Source: a virus. Taken from it: a stretch of DNA of 64,000 nucleotides. Shown in pieces: positions 53,887 to 61,635 of the stretch. Numbering within the stretch: the first letter of the stretch is position 1; each line of letters begins with the position of its first letter. The translations under genes were made by a program, and so were the position numbers. The stretch lies in IMG/VR virus record IMGVR_UViG_3300022752_000048, positions 1 through 64,000 of that record. One strand, 5' to 3'. A model generated the notes under the pieces. The model had not been told where the DNA came from. It worked only from the letters and a program-made list of their open reading frames with translations, and made no database searches.

Positions 53887-54415
53887 TTTCTTGCATAGTT
53901 CGACTATTTCTAATAGCTTGTTCAAGTTCGGCCTCTGTTACAATCCAAGGTGGTACGCAAACCATTTTATGCTCTATTTTACCATATTGGATATTGGATA
54001 AAAAAGGCTTCATGAGTTCTTGTTCATCTTGGTGGCGATTTTCTTTAATATAACCGATACTATTGATATTTTTATCAAGTAGTTTAGACATACAAGCCAT
54101 GCAGGGCTGGATACTCACAATAAATTGATATTTATGAATATTCATTGTTTCTGTCATCTTTTCAATAAGATCTGCCTCGGCATGACGAACTAAGAATTTT
54201 TTGGCAGGATTTTTGTCGATTGCAAGTTCAGCAAGAGCCTTTGAACTTTTTTCAAAAGCAGAAATTATCTTATTAACGCCGTAGGCAACAACCGAATTTG
54301 TTGAAGGGTCTATGGCAATTGAAACTACCTGAACTAGTGGATCGCTACTTCGTTTTTTAAGAACGTCAAATAGGATCTCGGTGCTAACTACAGGATAGGT
54401 GCCGTAGACAAACAT
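53879..54415 (-). CDS. Deoxycytidylate/cytidine deaminase family protein
   Basis: 178 aa. Zinc site: VRHAEADLI (H78, E80) and QPCMACMSKLL (C105, C108), the deaminase HAE...PCxxC signature. The length and the deep loop before HAE fit the dCMP-deaminase branch. It would turn dCMP into dUMP, the substrate for a dUMP-using TS-family enzyme. A deaminase acting on another base is possible. AAGGAATTAAAGA precedes the ATG. It overlaps the kinase gene upstream by 28 bp, which suggests a shared function. Confidence 0.8.
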   Translation of the reverse strand: MFVYGTYPVVSTEILFDVLKKRSSDPLVQVVSIAIDPSTNSVVAYGVNKIISAFEKSSKALAELAIDKNPAKKFLVRHAEADLIEKMTETMNIHKYQFIVSIQPCMACMSKLLDKNINSIGYIKENRHQDEQELMKPFLSNIQYGKIEHKMVCVPPWIVTEAELEQAIRNSRTMQENG

Positions 54416-55026
54416 TCTTTAATTCCTTGCTGTAGCTTTTGCACTACTTGTTCGGGTGAATCTTCAAAATCTACTTTTACTAGAGTAACAGGGGCGCGGC
54501 ATAAATCCAAGAAATATCCTACGCACATCTTTGCTCTATCTGTAAATACCTGAACATTATTAAATGTTAAATCAGGAAGTCGTTCTTCGACAATTCCGGC
54601 ATTTTTTCTGCGGAGCGAAAGGCGTTCTCTGATTTTTTCTACTGCAAAGTCGTAATGAACTACTACAACACGAATATCTTGTTTATGGCGATATTCGTTC
54701 ACCATTTCAACCCAACGTGAGGTCGACATAACGCCATCGATAATAACTGTATCTGATAGCTCTAGAGCATCGAAAAAACCAGTTCTAACTAAGGATGGTG
54801 TGGTTATAGAATCCGTGCCAGAATTTTTATTACCAACCAAAACACAATTATCATATTGAACAATACTATATTTTTGCTCAATCGTAGCACCTCTATTTGG
54901 CATCCGCTTTTTAATGAATTTACCCATCTTAGAAATTTCTTTGCCGGCCCCCTGGCAAAAAGTGTTTCTAGTGGTAGTTTTACCTGTTGCGCCTGCGCCC
55001 ATAAGGAAAATTGCTAGCTTAGTCAT
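54388..55026 (-). CDS. P-loop nucleotide/DNA-base kinase (5-hmdU DNA kinase candidate)
   Basis: 212 aa. Walker A GAGATGKT (10-17), Walker B strand DTVIIDGVM (D98), and an Arg-rich lid (RERLSLRRKNAG, ~145-156). It is in the adenylate-kinase-like class of P-loop kinases. Thymidine hypermodification pathways use such a kinase to phosphorylate 5-hydroxymethyl-uracil in DNA before an amino acid is added. The neighbours here (transferase-like, FAD oxidase-like, deaminase) support that role, but an ordinary dNMP kinase (T4 gp1-like) cannot be excluded from sequence alone. It overlaps the zinc-ribbon gene by 8 bp. Confidence 0.7.
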   Translation of the reverse strand: MTKLAIFLMGAGATGKTTTRNTFCQGAGKEISKMGKFIKKRMPNRGATIEQKYSIVQYDNCVLVGNKNSGTDSITTPSLVRTGFFDALELSDTVIIDGVMSTSRWVEMVNEYRHKQDIRVVVVHYDFAVEKIRERLSLRRKNAGIVEERLPDLTFNNVQVFTDRAKMCVGYFLDLCRAPVTLVKVDFEDSPEQVVQKLQQGIKECLSTAPIL

Positions 55027-55393
55027 GGAAACCCTCTATGTACTCCTGATTAGTTTTATGGCATTTAACGCAAATTCTATTTCCGTGTGGCGAAAAGAAA
55101 ACAGTATTACACTTCAAACAATTTCTGTTTTTTGGCTCTGCAGATCCATGTTCCAAAAAGAACTTTTCGTCTGCCTTCCGCAGTTCTTCCATAAGCTGTT
55201 TATGCCTCTGTTTACGTCTATTTGACGTTTTTTCTCTATTCTTTTTAACTTTTTCTGTCAAATCATTCCAGCTCAAATTATGATGTTCGACATAATTTTT
55301 CATGAAAGATTCATGATTATCTGTAACAGGAACTGGAATGTTAAGAGTTTTGCAAAACACCTTTAGTGTAATTTTGATTTCATTAACAATCAT
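55019..55393 (-). CDS. Protein with C-terminal zinc ribbon
   Basis: 124 aa. The N-terminal part (residues 10-60) is helical. A long basic helix rich in Arg/Lys (KKNREKTSNRRKQRHKQ) follows, then a zinc ribbon: CLKCNTVFFSPHGNRICVKC (two CxxC pairs 14 residues apart). Such ribbons are found in DNA-binding and transcription-linked phage proteins. It lies in the middle of the modification genes, so it may be a DNA-binding helper for kinase or transferase, or a regulator. No family name. Confidence 0.55.
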   Translation of the reverse strand: MIVNEIKITLKVFCKTLNIPVPVTDNHESFMKNYVEHHNLSWNDLTEKVKKNREKTSNRRKQRHKQLMEELRKADEKFFLEHGSAEPKNRNCLKCNTVFFSPHGNRICVKCHKTNQEYIEGFHD

Positions 55394-55403
55394 TGTTTTG
55401 CCT

Positions 55404-55733
55404 TTACTCTAATTCTGCACCCATATCGACGATCCCCTCCTTTTGAAGGAGCGAAAGGGCAAATACTCTTTTAGAATCTGCAAAGTTTTTAGTTTCGTTA
55501 AACGCACTTCTAAAAGTTTGTAAAATTTCTTGTGCAGCCTTGAATTCTGGATTAGCTTCCATTTCCTTCTTAGCTTTAAGTACGTGCGCATTTTGTTCTG
55601 CAATAATCTGTTTTAGTTTATCTACATTATAAGTTTTAAGCATTTGCAATTCATCATAAGAATAGTTTTTTACAAACGCTTTTTCAATGTCACTCAAATG
55701 GCTATATTTATTTGACTTACTCTTCTTTCTCAT
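55404..55733 (-). CDS. Small helical protein, unknown
   Basis: 109 aa, almost wholly helical, basic N-terminus (MRKKSKSNKYSHLSDIEKAF) and Leu-rich end (FALSLLQKEGIVDMGAELE). No family recognised. Its ATG overlaps the stop of the pyrophosphorylase-like gene by 4 bp and the zinc-ribbon gene follows after 10 bp. Confidence 0.5.
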   Translation of the reverse strand: MRKKSKSNKYSHLSDIEKAFVKNYSYDELQMLKTYNVDKLKQIIAEQNAHVLKAKKEMEANPEFKAAQEILQTFRSAFNETKNFADSKRVFALSLLQKEGIVDMGAELE

Positions 55734-56593
55734 ACGACATCCTCCACAAAAAGTAATTGCTGGTTTTTAATATATGCAGTTTTTTCTTTTACTGAAAAAT
55801 GGTGTTGAAGAAATTTATGATCAAATCCGCATTCATCAATTAAATTCCAAAATACGTCATCTGTATAAATTTCTGGCTTTTTAAGAACTAAAAACTCATT
55901 GATATCATGTCCAACTACATAACTCCCCTTATGCAATATTTTAGGTACTTTACACAAACAACTTTCGACTTGACCAATTGGCGCATTCCACACTCTAGAT
56001 AAGTTCCAACCTAGAGCTTCCCATTCTGGAATTATGTCTTTTGTAAATTTTTGGTTAATTCCATATAGGTAGCGAAGCCCAAACACCGGCCCAGTGTTTT
56101 TATTAGGGTCAGCATTCTCGATTCCTAATCCATTAATGCGAAGGCTGTTATATCTCAGTGTTTGATCCATAAGCTCACAGGTTTTATAGCAAGCCCAGTC
56201 CCCAAAATATGGGATCGTTTTAAACAGTTCTCGTCCGCTATTAAAATCTAGAGGTTTTGTTTTGAGTGTAGTTTCGACTTTTGTCCATTTATCAAAAGCT
56301 TTTTCAAAATTTTCAATACGACGAACTTGCGGAGTTCTACCCCGTTCCATACCAAAGCGGCTGATTTTTTCAAACATTTGTGTAGGACTTTTTCCATCAG
56401 AAAGTCCACGCATAAACAAGATCATGCTTTCGATAGAATAATAATAAACGTACATAAAAATTGCGGTTTCCGGATCAAATTTTTCATGTTTAATAATTGA
56501 TTTTAGGAGAGGATAAACAGGATCAACGTCTTTGGTATGGATTAAGGCTAGGCTTGCCTTCTCGAAATCGGAAAAATTAAATAGATGTTGCAT
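55730..56593 (-). CDS. Putative alpha-glutamyl/putrescinyl thymine pyrophosphorylase-like (amino acid:DNA transferase)
   Basis: 287 aa, all-helical. A helix-hairpin-helix-like motif of the DNA-glycosylase type lies at ~121-142 (RELFKTIPYFGDWACYKTCE). Before it is a helix with MERGRTPQVRR; after it come FGLRYLYG (171-178), WN.SRVWNAP, and VESCLCKVPK...GSYVVGHDIN (209-232), resembling the E-x-LC...G...D end of the aGPT-PPlase families. These enzymes displace pyrophosphate from 5-(PPO-methyl)-dU in DNA with an amino acid such as glycine or serine. The product of the next gene upstream is a glycine-oxidase-like FAD enzyme and a P-loop kinase follows, the same set as in Pseudomonas phage M6. Assignment rests on fold pattern plus neighbours. 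Confidence 0.55.
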   Translation of the reverse strand: MQHLFNFSDFEKASLALIHTKDVDPVYPLLKSIIKHEKFDPETAIFMYVYYYSIESMILFMRGLSDGKSPTQMFEKISRFGMERGRTPQVRRIENFEKAFDKWTKVETTLKTKPLDFNSGRELFKTIPYFGDWACYKTCELMDQTLRYNSLRINGLGIENADPNKNTGPVFGLRYLYGINQKFTKDIIPEWEALGWNLSRVWNAPIGQVESCLCKVPKILHKGSYVVGHDINEFLVLKKPEIYTDDVFWNLIDECGFDHKFLQHHFSVKEKTAYIKNQQLLFVEDVV

Positions 56594-57482
56594 ACAAATA
56601 CTCTTGAACTGCGTCGGCTAGTTCTTTAATATATGTTGGTGCATGGCGTAAACCATTTGCGGACTTTGGTGTCACATACATCGAAGCACCTTCTTGAATA
56701 AACGCATGTGAATAGTCTTCCATATAAGCCGGCCTCCACCCTGTTTTAGGATCACCGGTAACTTGGATGCCTACCTTCCCATCGGTTACTTTAGAAATAT
56801 GTTCAATAATTTTTTCAATTTTATCTTTAATTTCTAGATCTTTTTGTTCTTTTTGATAAATAAAATGAGTACCTAGATAATAGGTGTCTGTAGTTGGCCT
56901 TGGATATAAATAGGCGTTAATAAAACGGCCTTCTTTAGCATTTAAACAAAACCTTGGATAACGATCAAATACTTCTCCACTTGGTTTGCATTCTACTGAC
57001 CAACCCCAACGATAATCCGTTGGTTTGTATTTGTGAAAACCATTTGCATGGATAACAAGTCGATTGGTTGGTGTTTTGTCTACGCGGCTAGAAAAGAAAA
57101 ATTCTTGAGTAAATTGTACAAATGCCTGTACATTAACATGCATTGATTGTTTATTTAAAATTTTAATATTTCCGACAGTTTCAACAAATTTTAGTTCTTT
57201 GGAATTATTATGATGCGGAATGCTTTTCTGTGTATACCCATAAGGAACAGCTTCGGAAAACAAAATAATCGGGCGACGATCTGCTTGGCCAAATGATTGC
57301 AGCCATAAGTTATAGTTAACTTCGTCTAGCTCCTCACCGGACGGATAAATACACCCAGTGCTGGCTTTCCATGCACCGGGTGAATCATTGTCTTCCCACG
57401 AAAACATAATTTTTCTATTTGTTAATTCCCAAGCAAGGAGCGAGCCAATTAATCCAAAGCCCTTAATATGTACTGTAGACAT
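56577..57482 (-). CDS. FAD-dependent oxidoreductase, DAO/glycine-oxidase-like
   Basis: 301 aa. Dinucleotide-binding start MSTVHIKGFGLIGSLLAWEL (G8-x-G10-x-x-G13) with an acidic residue ending the second strand (SWED), then ASTGCIYPSGE. A substrate domain follows, and the C-terminal FAD contact block KTGWRP...TPKSANGLRHAPTYIKELADAV matches the D-amino-acid/glycine oxidase layout, at somewhat short length. In the M6 pathway an FAD enzyme acts on a glycyl-thymine in DNA to leave an aminomethyl group; that role is proposed here. It overlaps the transferase-like gene by 17 bp, so the two are made together. Confidence 0.75.
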   Translation of the reverse strand: MSTVHIKGFGLIGSLLAWELTNRKIMFSWEDNDSPGAWKASTGCIYPSGEELDEVNYNLWLQSFGQADRRPIILFSEAVPYGYTQKSIPHHNNSKELKFVETVGNIKILNKQSMHVNVQAFVQFTQEFFFSSRVDKTPTNRLVIHANGFHKYKPTDYRWGWSVECKPSGEVFDRYPRFCLNAKEGRFINAYLYPRPTTDTYYLGTHFIYQKEQKDLEIKDKIEKIIEHISKVTDGKVGIQVTGDPKTGWRPAYMEDYSHAFIQEGASMYVTPKSANGLRHAPTYIKELADAVQEYLYATSI

Positions 57483-57498
57483 TTTTTAATTCCCGATT

Positions 57499-57972
57499 TT
57501 AATATGGACCAAAGGCTCCACTTCCGCGCCGGCGTGACGGAATTGCATTCTGGCGCTGTTGTTCTTCCCATTCCTTCTGTAGCTCCTCCTGTGTTGCTGT
57601 GATTACTGGCGACGGTGTGCGTGGGCTTGCTGTCGTCGCCAATGTCCCGTTTCCCACAGGAGTTTGCTGTTTTGGTGCGGGAGAAGAAAGATTTTGGTTA
57701 ATACGTTGCAAGACTTCTACCACAGGATTGCTGGAAATTTCTTTAAACAAAGCTGCTAGTTTAGTTGCTTTTTCTTCTACCTCGGAAACAGCCTTAACAG
57801 TTTCTGGATTATTATTTTCCAGCAGCTGTTCTAGCACAGTGTTTAAACTTTTTTGAATATGTCCCCAAAGAAATTCTCCGCTTGGCAAAGACAAAATACC
57901 TTCTTTTAGAACTTCGTTCTCTAGGGCAGATTGAACGTCACTAAGTAATTTAATTTTCTCTTTCTTGTCCAT
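57499..57972 (-). CDS. Protein directly after the recombinase, unknown (recombination accessory?)
   Basis: 157 aa from the ATG at 57972, which follows GAGGGATAAT and lies 1 bp after the recombinase stop; an upstream in-frame ATG (57996) lies inside the recombinase gene and is less likely. Residues 1-95 are helical (KIKLLSDVQSALENEVLKEG, TVKAVSEVEEKATKLAALFK); residues ~96-157 are Pro/Ser/Thr/Gln-rich and disordered with an Arg-rich end (RRRGSGAFGPY). Position suggests a partner of the UvsX-like recombinase; no family match is apparent. Confidence 0.5.
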   Translation of the reverse strand: MDKKEKIKLLSDVQSALENEVLKEGILSLPSGEFLWGHIQKSLNTVLEQLLENNNPETVKAVSEVEEKATKLAALFKEISSNPVVEVLQRINQNLSSPAPKQQTPVGNGTLATTASPRTPSPVITATQEELQKEWEEQQRQNAIPSRRRGSGAFGPY

Positions 57973-57973
57973 A

Positions 57974-59062
57974 TTATCCCTCGTAAATATCGGCATTCAT
58001 GGCAATGCCCATGTTCTTAGAAGTAAACACTTCTTGTTTGATTTTGGCGTACAGGTTTTCATCCATTTTGACCAAATCAACAAACTTGGACATATTGCCT
58101 GCCTTAATTCCAAGCTCTTCTGGGCCAAAGTAAATGGTGTTGCCAGTTTCTTTCTTATGGAGTACGCCAAGATTTAGCGCTAGCTCTACAAGCTCTTCAT
58201 ACTGGTTAGCCAGTTCACCGCTTTCCATGTTTAGCCAGAATTCAGCAGCCTTGCCCTCGACAGTAAGACGAGTCTTATTAACTTTGCAGCGAACCTTGGA
58301 ACCGACCGCAATATTCTTGCCTTGGCCGTCTTTGGATTCGGAAACCAGCTTGTCCTTCATGCCAGTTGCCTTTTCCAAGAAAATAATAGTGGAGCACAAG
58401 TGTTTTAGCCGTTGACCACCAGTAAGCACCCATGGATAGTATTTAGCCATGCGAGTATCAAGGTTGGCCATAGCGTGGTTAGTAAGGACTACTAGCACTT
58501 CGCACTCGTTAGCAATACGATTTAGTACGTTTAGCGCTGGATTGATGCTCTTAGAAATGCCACCGTAACCATTTGCAGCACCACTAACATCGCCTTCTTC
58601 CATCGCACCTTGTTCACCAAGCGCAGTAAGGGCCTTAACGGAATCGAGTACAATTGCGCAGCAGTCCTTGTTCTTCTTGATTTCCTCTTCAGCCTTAGCT
58701 AGGGGCTTAATAGCGCCTTCAAATGTATTTGACTGGATAACTACCAGACGGTCGAGATCAACACCCAAGCTGGCTGCCCGTTCAGGGTTAAACGCATATT
58801 CTGTGTCAATAAAGATGCCGTACTTGGTTGGGTTCATTCGTTGCTCTTGTGCCAGCAACTTTAAAGCCATAAGGCTTTTACCAGAACCAGGCGATCCCCA
58901 TAGCATAACCAATTCACCTACTGGAATACCGCCACCAACAGCCCAGTCAAAAGAAACTGAACCGGTGCTCCTGACTTGTTTTTGTTTATTAGAAAATTCT
59001 TTGGCTACGGCAACTCGTTCCATTTTTAGCATTGACGACAAATAGCTTGGTAGTTTTGACAT
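57974..59062 (-). CDS. uvsX: RecA/UvsX-type recombinase
   Basis: 362 aa. Core motifs: the conserved TGSVSFDWAVGGGIPVGEL entry, Walker A GSPGSGKS (56-63), Glu after IFIDTE (E88), Walker B CAIVLDSV (D140), the L1/L2-region segments GDVSGAANGYGGISKSIN and TNHAMANLDTRM, and TGGQRLKH. It is closer to T4-type UvsX than bacterial RecA in having a short N-terminus and a long C-terminus with a PEELGIK-type helix region. It should pair strands in recombination-dependent replication and repair, working with the gp32-like protein and probably with one of the two unknown flanking proteins. Codon use differs from neighbours in having somewhat more G/C at third positions, as for highly expressed genes. Confidence 0.9.
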   Translation of the reverse strand: MSKLPSYLSSMLKMERVAVAKEFSNKQKQVRSTGSVSFDWAVGGGIPVGELVMLWGSPGSGKSLMALKLLAQEQRMNPTKYGIFIDTEYAFNPERAASLGVDLDRLVVIQSNTFEGAIKPLAKAEEEIKKNKDCCAIVLDSVKALTALGEQGAMEEGDVSGAANGYGGISKSINPALNVLNRIANECEVLVVLTNHAMANLDTRMAKYYPWVLTGGQRLKHLCSTIIFLEKATGMKDKLVSESKDGQGKNIAVGSKVRCKVNKTRLTVEGKAAEFWLNMESGELANQYEELVELALNLGVLHKKETGNTIYFGPEELGIKAGNMSKFVDLVKMDENLYAKIKQEVFTSKNMGIAMNADIYEG

Positions 59063-59070
59063 TTATTACC

Positions 59071-59541
59071 TCATGCACGGATGTGAATATTGTTGAAATT
59101 AGTACGGCCATAGATATTTTTCTTAACATCATCTATTGAAATTGATAGCACCGAACGAACAGATGATAAATAGGAATAAACGCTATCCCAATAGGCTTCG
59201 TCTTCTTGGGCTATTTGATATTCTGGTTGAATACAAATAAACGCCTGTTTGTCTTTTTCGGTAGGTTTTTGGATATTTTTCTCCGCCGCCCACTCTGGAA
59301 ATTTTTCTATTCGAAGAACTGATTCTACTCGCTCCTTTTCAATCTTTGCTTTTGATAACGAATATTGCGCTTTTGTCATTAATTCGGAAATAGCTAGCAA
59401 TCCTTCGCGCATGGATTGTAGAAACACCGGTGCATCGTGTTCAGTTACACTTACTGACTGCTTGCTCTTGGCAATAAAGGGGGCGAGCTGGTTGGCAATC
59501 ATGTTCATTTGATCACGTTTTGAAATAATTTCTGTACCCAT
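59071..59541 (-). CDS. Helical protein before the recombinase, UvsY-like by context
   Basis: 156 aa, wholly helical. The segment KAQYSLSKAKIEKERVESVLRIEK resembles in spacing the N-terminal helices of T4 UvsY, and the end (QPEYQIAQEDEAYWDSVYSYLSSVRSV) recalls the YW...ALDAIKSR end of UvsY. UvsY loads UvsX onto gp32-covered DNA. The gene lies between the gp32-like gene and the UvsX-like gene, 8 bp from the latter. Similarity is weak, so this is a suggestion, not an identification. Confidence 0.4.
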   Translation of the reverse strand: MGTEIISKRDQMNMIANQLAPFIAKSKQSVSVTEHDAPVFLQSMREGLLAISELMTKAQYSLSKAKIEKERVESVLRIEKFPEWAAEKNIQKPTEKDKQAFICIQPEYQIAQEDEAYWDSVYSYLSSVRSVLSISIDDVKKNIYGRTNFNNIHIRA

Positions 59542-59558
59542 GTTTCCGCCTTAAATAT

Positions 59559-59586
59559 AAAAAAAACCGACCAAATACATGGTCGG
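59559..59586 (-). terminator. Intrinsic terminator after the gp32-like gene
   Basis: On the minus strand CCGACCA-(6-base loop)-TGGTCGG is followed at once by eight T. The stem is 59567-59573 with 59580-59586, and the T-run is the complement of 59559-59566. It lies 25 bp after the stop of the ssDNA-binding protein gene and before the 156-aa gene. A strong stop here would let the SSB be made in excess over downstream recombination genes. Confidence 0.85.
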
Positions 59587-59610
59587 CCAAAAACAATTTA
59601 ATGAGTACTA

Positions 59611-60525
59611 TTAAAACGGATTCCAATTTTCTTCATCTGCACCGCCAAAGTCAACAGAAGCAGAACTGGCAGCCGACTTTTTATCTTCCGCAGAACCTTC
59701 GCCTTGGTTTCTAATTAAGCGAGAAGGAAGTTCGGTACCGCCAGATGCTACGAATGCTGCCATTTCATCTTCACTCCAAAGACGAGATGCAAACATCTGC
59801 ACCAAGTCGATCATCTTTTCAGGATCTTTAAGACGATCTTTAACTGAATTAGGGAGTTGTTGTTCAAACAGCATTTCTGTTTTTTGACGTCCAACCATTT
59901 TTGATTCAACGCAAAGATCCGCAGAGTAGCGAGTATCCAATTTTTCGCCAGTTTTATTTAGTATCATCCAACCAGTGGGCTCAGATGGGTTGTAAACCTG
60001 GGCATTGTAATCTTTGAACTTATGCACTACACCACTGATTTTTTTGCTGGCATCACCAAACATTGCTTTAATCAAAGATGTTTTTGCGTCAAGAACAGAG
60101 ATCTTATCGTCACCGCGAAGAACGACTAGGACGGAAAACCTACGCTTCTGTTCAAAAGCCTTAGAAAGAGTTGAATGCTCAAGATATTTTTCATGCATTT
60201 TATGTGCGGGCGCTTTTGCTCCAAGTTCTTCTAGCTTAGCAGCTTCATCACGATGCTTCCAATGAGCATCACAAATAGAACAGGTCTTTCCAACAGAACG
60301 AGGACAAGGAATACGCATGTATTCGCCATTTAGCGTATATTCATGAAAATGGTTTTCTGTGTATGGACGAGGCTTACCAACGTGTTGATTAACGACTACG
60401 CGTAATGTAAGTGGCCATGTAGTGTTTTTTGCACCACCAACGTAATTGATCTTTTCACGTTGCTCTTTTTGTTTACCAACAGAGAAATCTTCGTTTTCGA
60501 GTAGAGAATAATCAAAATTTTCCAT
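59611..60525 (-). CDS. Single-stranded-DNA-binding protein, T4 gp32-like
   Basis: 304 aa (T4 gp32 is 301). The zinc module follows the gp32 plan: H61-x12-C74-x7-C82-x2-C85 within NHFHEYTLNG and CPRSVGKTCSIC. The OB-fold core includes KRRFSVLVVLRGDDK and the segment GWMILNKTG. The C-terminal third ends in an acidic tail (FGGADEENWNPF), as used to recruit partner proteins. It covers ssDNA in replication and recombination. It has its own terminator downstream (59559-59586). Upstream spacing to the 208-aa gene is 13 bp with AGGAGCCGTAAA before the ATG. Confidence 0.85.
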   Translation of the reverse strand: MENFDYSLLENEDFSVGKQKEQREKINYVGGAKNTTWPLTLRVVVNQHVGKPRPYTENHFHEYTLNGEYMRIPCPRSVGKTCSICDAHWKHRDEAAKLEELGAKAPAHKMHEKYLEHSTLSKAFEQKRRFSVLVVLRGDDKISVLDAKTSLIKAMFGDASKKISGVVHKFKDYNAQVYNPSEPTGWMILNKTGEKLDTRYSADLCVESKMVGRQKTEMLFEQQLPNSVKDRLKDPEKMIDLVQMFASRLWSEDEMAAFVASGGTELPSRLIRNQGEGSAEDKKSAASSASVDFGGADEENWNPF

Positions 60526-60538
60526 TTTACGGCTCCTT

Positions 60539-61165
60539 TTAACGGTATTGGAATTTAGCTAGCGACGGATTCATAGAATTATTAGCAGCGGCGGTTACTC
60601 TTGATAACTCGATACCTTCTTCAATGGCCTTGAGTACAGTTACAACTTTTTCTTCTTGGGATTTCTTTCCACCTCCTTTGGGCACGGCAACTACGGTTCT
60701 TGACAAACGACTATTAAGCGGCGAACGACGATAGGTGTAAAAAACATTTGATTGTAATTCACCGGTTTTAAAAATTTGCGAAACGCTGATATTATCTTGC
60801 TGCAATGTTAGGTCGTCGACAATTCGTACAAAATCACGAATACTTTCAATCTTTTTTAACACTCGACTAGTATCAGGAGTCCTACGAATAGCGGTTGTGC
60901 CTGAAAACAATTTAAGGCAGTTAGCAAACAAAACATTTGCCTCTGTTGCAGAAATTTCAAAGGGCATTTCTCTGCTAAGAGATGCGGCATAACCTTTAGC
61001 CTTCATTTCTTCGGCTACTTGAATTGCATAGTCAGACACATATCCAAGCTGGACTGGCGCATATTTTTCAATACCTTGGAGGATCACTTGTGCTTCGTCT
61101 TCTTTAAGGTCTGATAAATCGATAATTACTGGAATTGAATATGAACGGTCGTACATAACGGTCAT
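60539..61165 (-). CDS. Protein ahead of the gp32-like gene, unknown
   Basis: 208 aa, mixed alpha/beta, no family recognised. First third: RSYSIPVIIDLSDLKEDEAQ, VILQGIEKYAPVQLGYVSDYAIQ. Middle helical (KKIESIRDFVRIVDDLTLQQ). The C-terminal third has a Lys/Gly-rich loop (VAVPKGGGKKSQEEKVV). AGGAGAAAAAA precedes the ATG, which overlaps the stop of the HNH gene by 4 bp. In T4 the gene before gp32 is gp59 (helicase loader); the size (208 vs 217 aa) is similar but I see no convincing sequence link. Confidence 0.5.
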   Translation of the reverse strand: MTVMYDRSYSIPVIIDLSDLKEDEAQVILQGIEKYAPVQLGYVSDYAIQVAEEMKAKGYAASLSREMPFEISATEANVLFANCLKLFSGTTAIRRTPDTSRVLKKIESIRDFVRIVDDLTLQQDNISVSQIFKTGELQSNVFYTYRRSPLNSRLSRTVVAVPKGGGKKSQEEKVVTVLKAIEEGIELSRVTAAANNSMNPSLAKFQYR

Positions 61166-61617
61166 TTTTTTCTCCTAGACGGTTTTTTGATTTTTCTTCT
61201 AGCTTTATTTTCAACAATACTTTTTTGTTTGTGACAAGGAATGCACTTAACGGTTAGTTTTGATAATATATTTTGTTTCATTTCATCGGTTATGTTTTCC
61301 TCATCAAAAAAATCTACGCCAACAAACATCCTGTCAACATATGTGTTCCAGTCTTTCCAACCAGATATGTCAATAACAGGATCTTCATGGTCGACCTGAA
61401 TTTCTTTATAATCAAAAATTTTGTTGCAGGCACAACATTTGTATTTAACACGTCTAGCTTTACTTTCTGTACCATCTTTTTTTGAAGCTTTGTATGGAAT
61501 TTTGGCATTTTCTAAAACAAGTTTTTTGATTGGACTAATAGAAAATAACCGGCGAATCGCTGAAATAAGCGATGCTCTTAACACCCATTTGCGTTTCTTT
61601 TTAGATTTCTTTGCCAT
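61162..61617 (-). CDS. HNH endonuclease
   Basis: 151 aa, very basic at both ends. HNH module with a structural zinc site: CCACNKIFDY (C61, C64), QVDHEDPVI (H77), DWNTYVDR (N91), and KCIPCHKQKS (C125, C128, H129). The DH...N...CxxCH order is the standard His-Asn-His metal finger. It may be a free-standing homing endonuclease or a replication/repair nuclease. It lies directly after the gene for the apparent C-terminal piece of the split polymerase (18 bp), a situation known for homing nucleases beside fragmented phage genes. Confidence 0.85.
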   Translation of the reverse strand: MAKKSKKKRKWVLRASLISAIRRLFSISPIKKLVLENAKIPYKASKKDGTESKARRVKYKCCACNKIFDYKEIQVDHEDPVIDISGWKDWNTYVDRMFVGVDFFDEENITDEMKQNILSKLTVKCIPCHKQKSIVENKARRKIKKPSRRKK

Positions 61618-61635
61618 CTATCGATGGTAATAAAT

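Noticed and set aside
53692-53925. 77-aa version of the small minus-strand gene starting at TTG 53925
   Set aside because: It would overlap the deaminase by 47 bp with no ribosome-binding site; the ATG at 53886 with 8-bp overlap fits the local pattern better.
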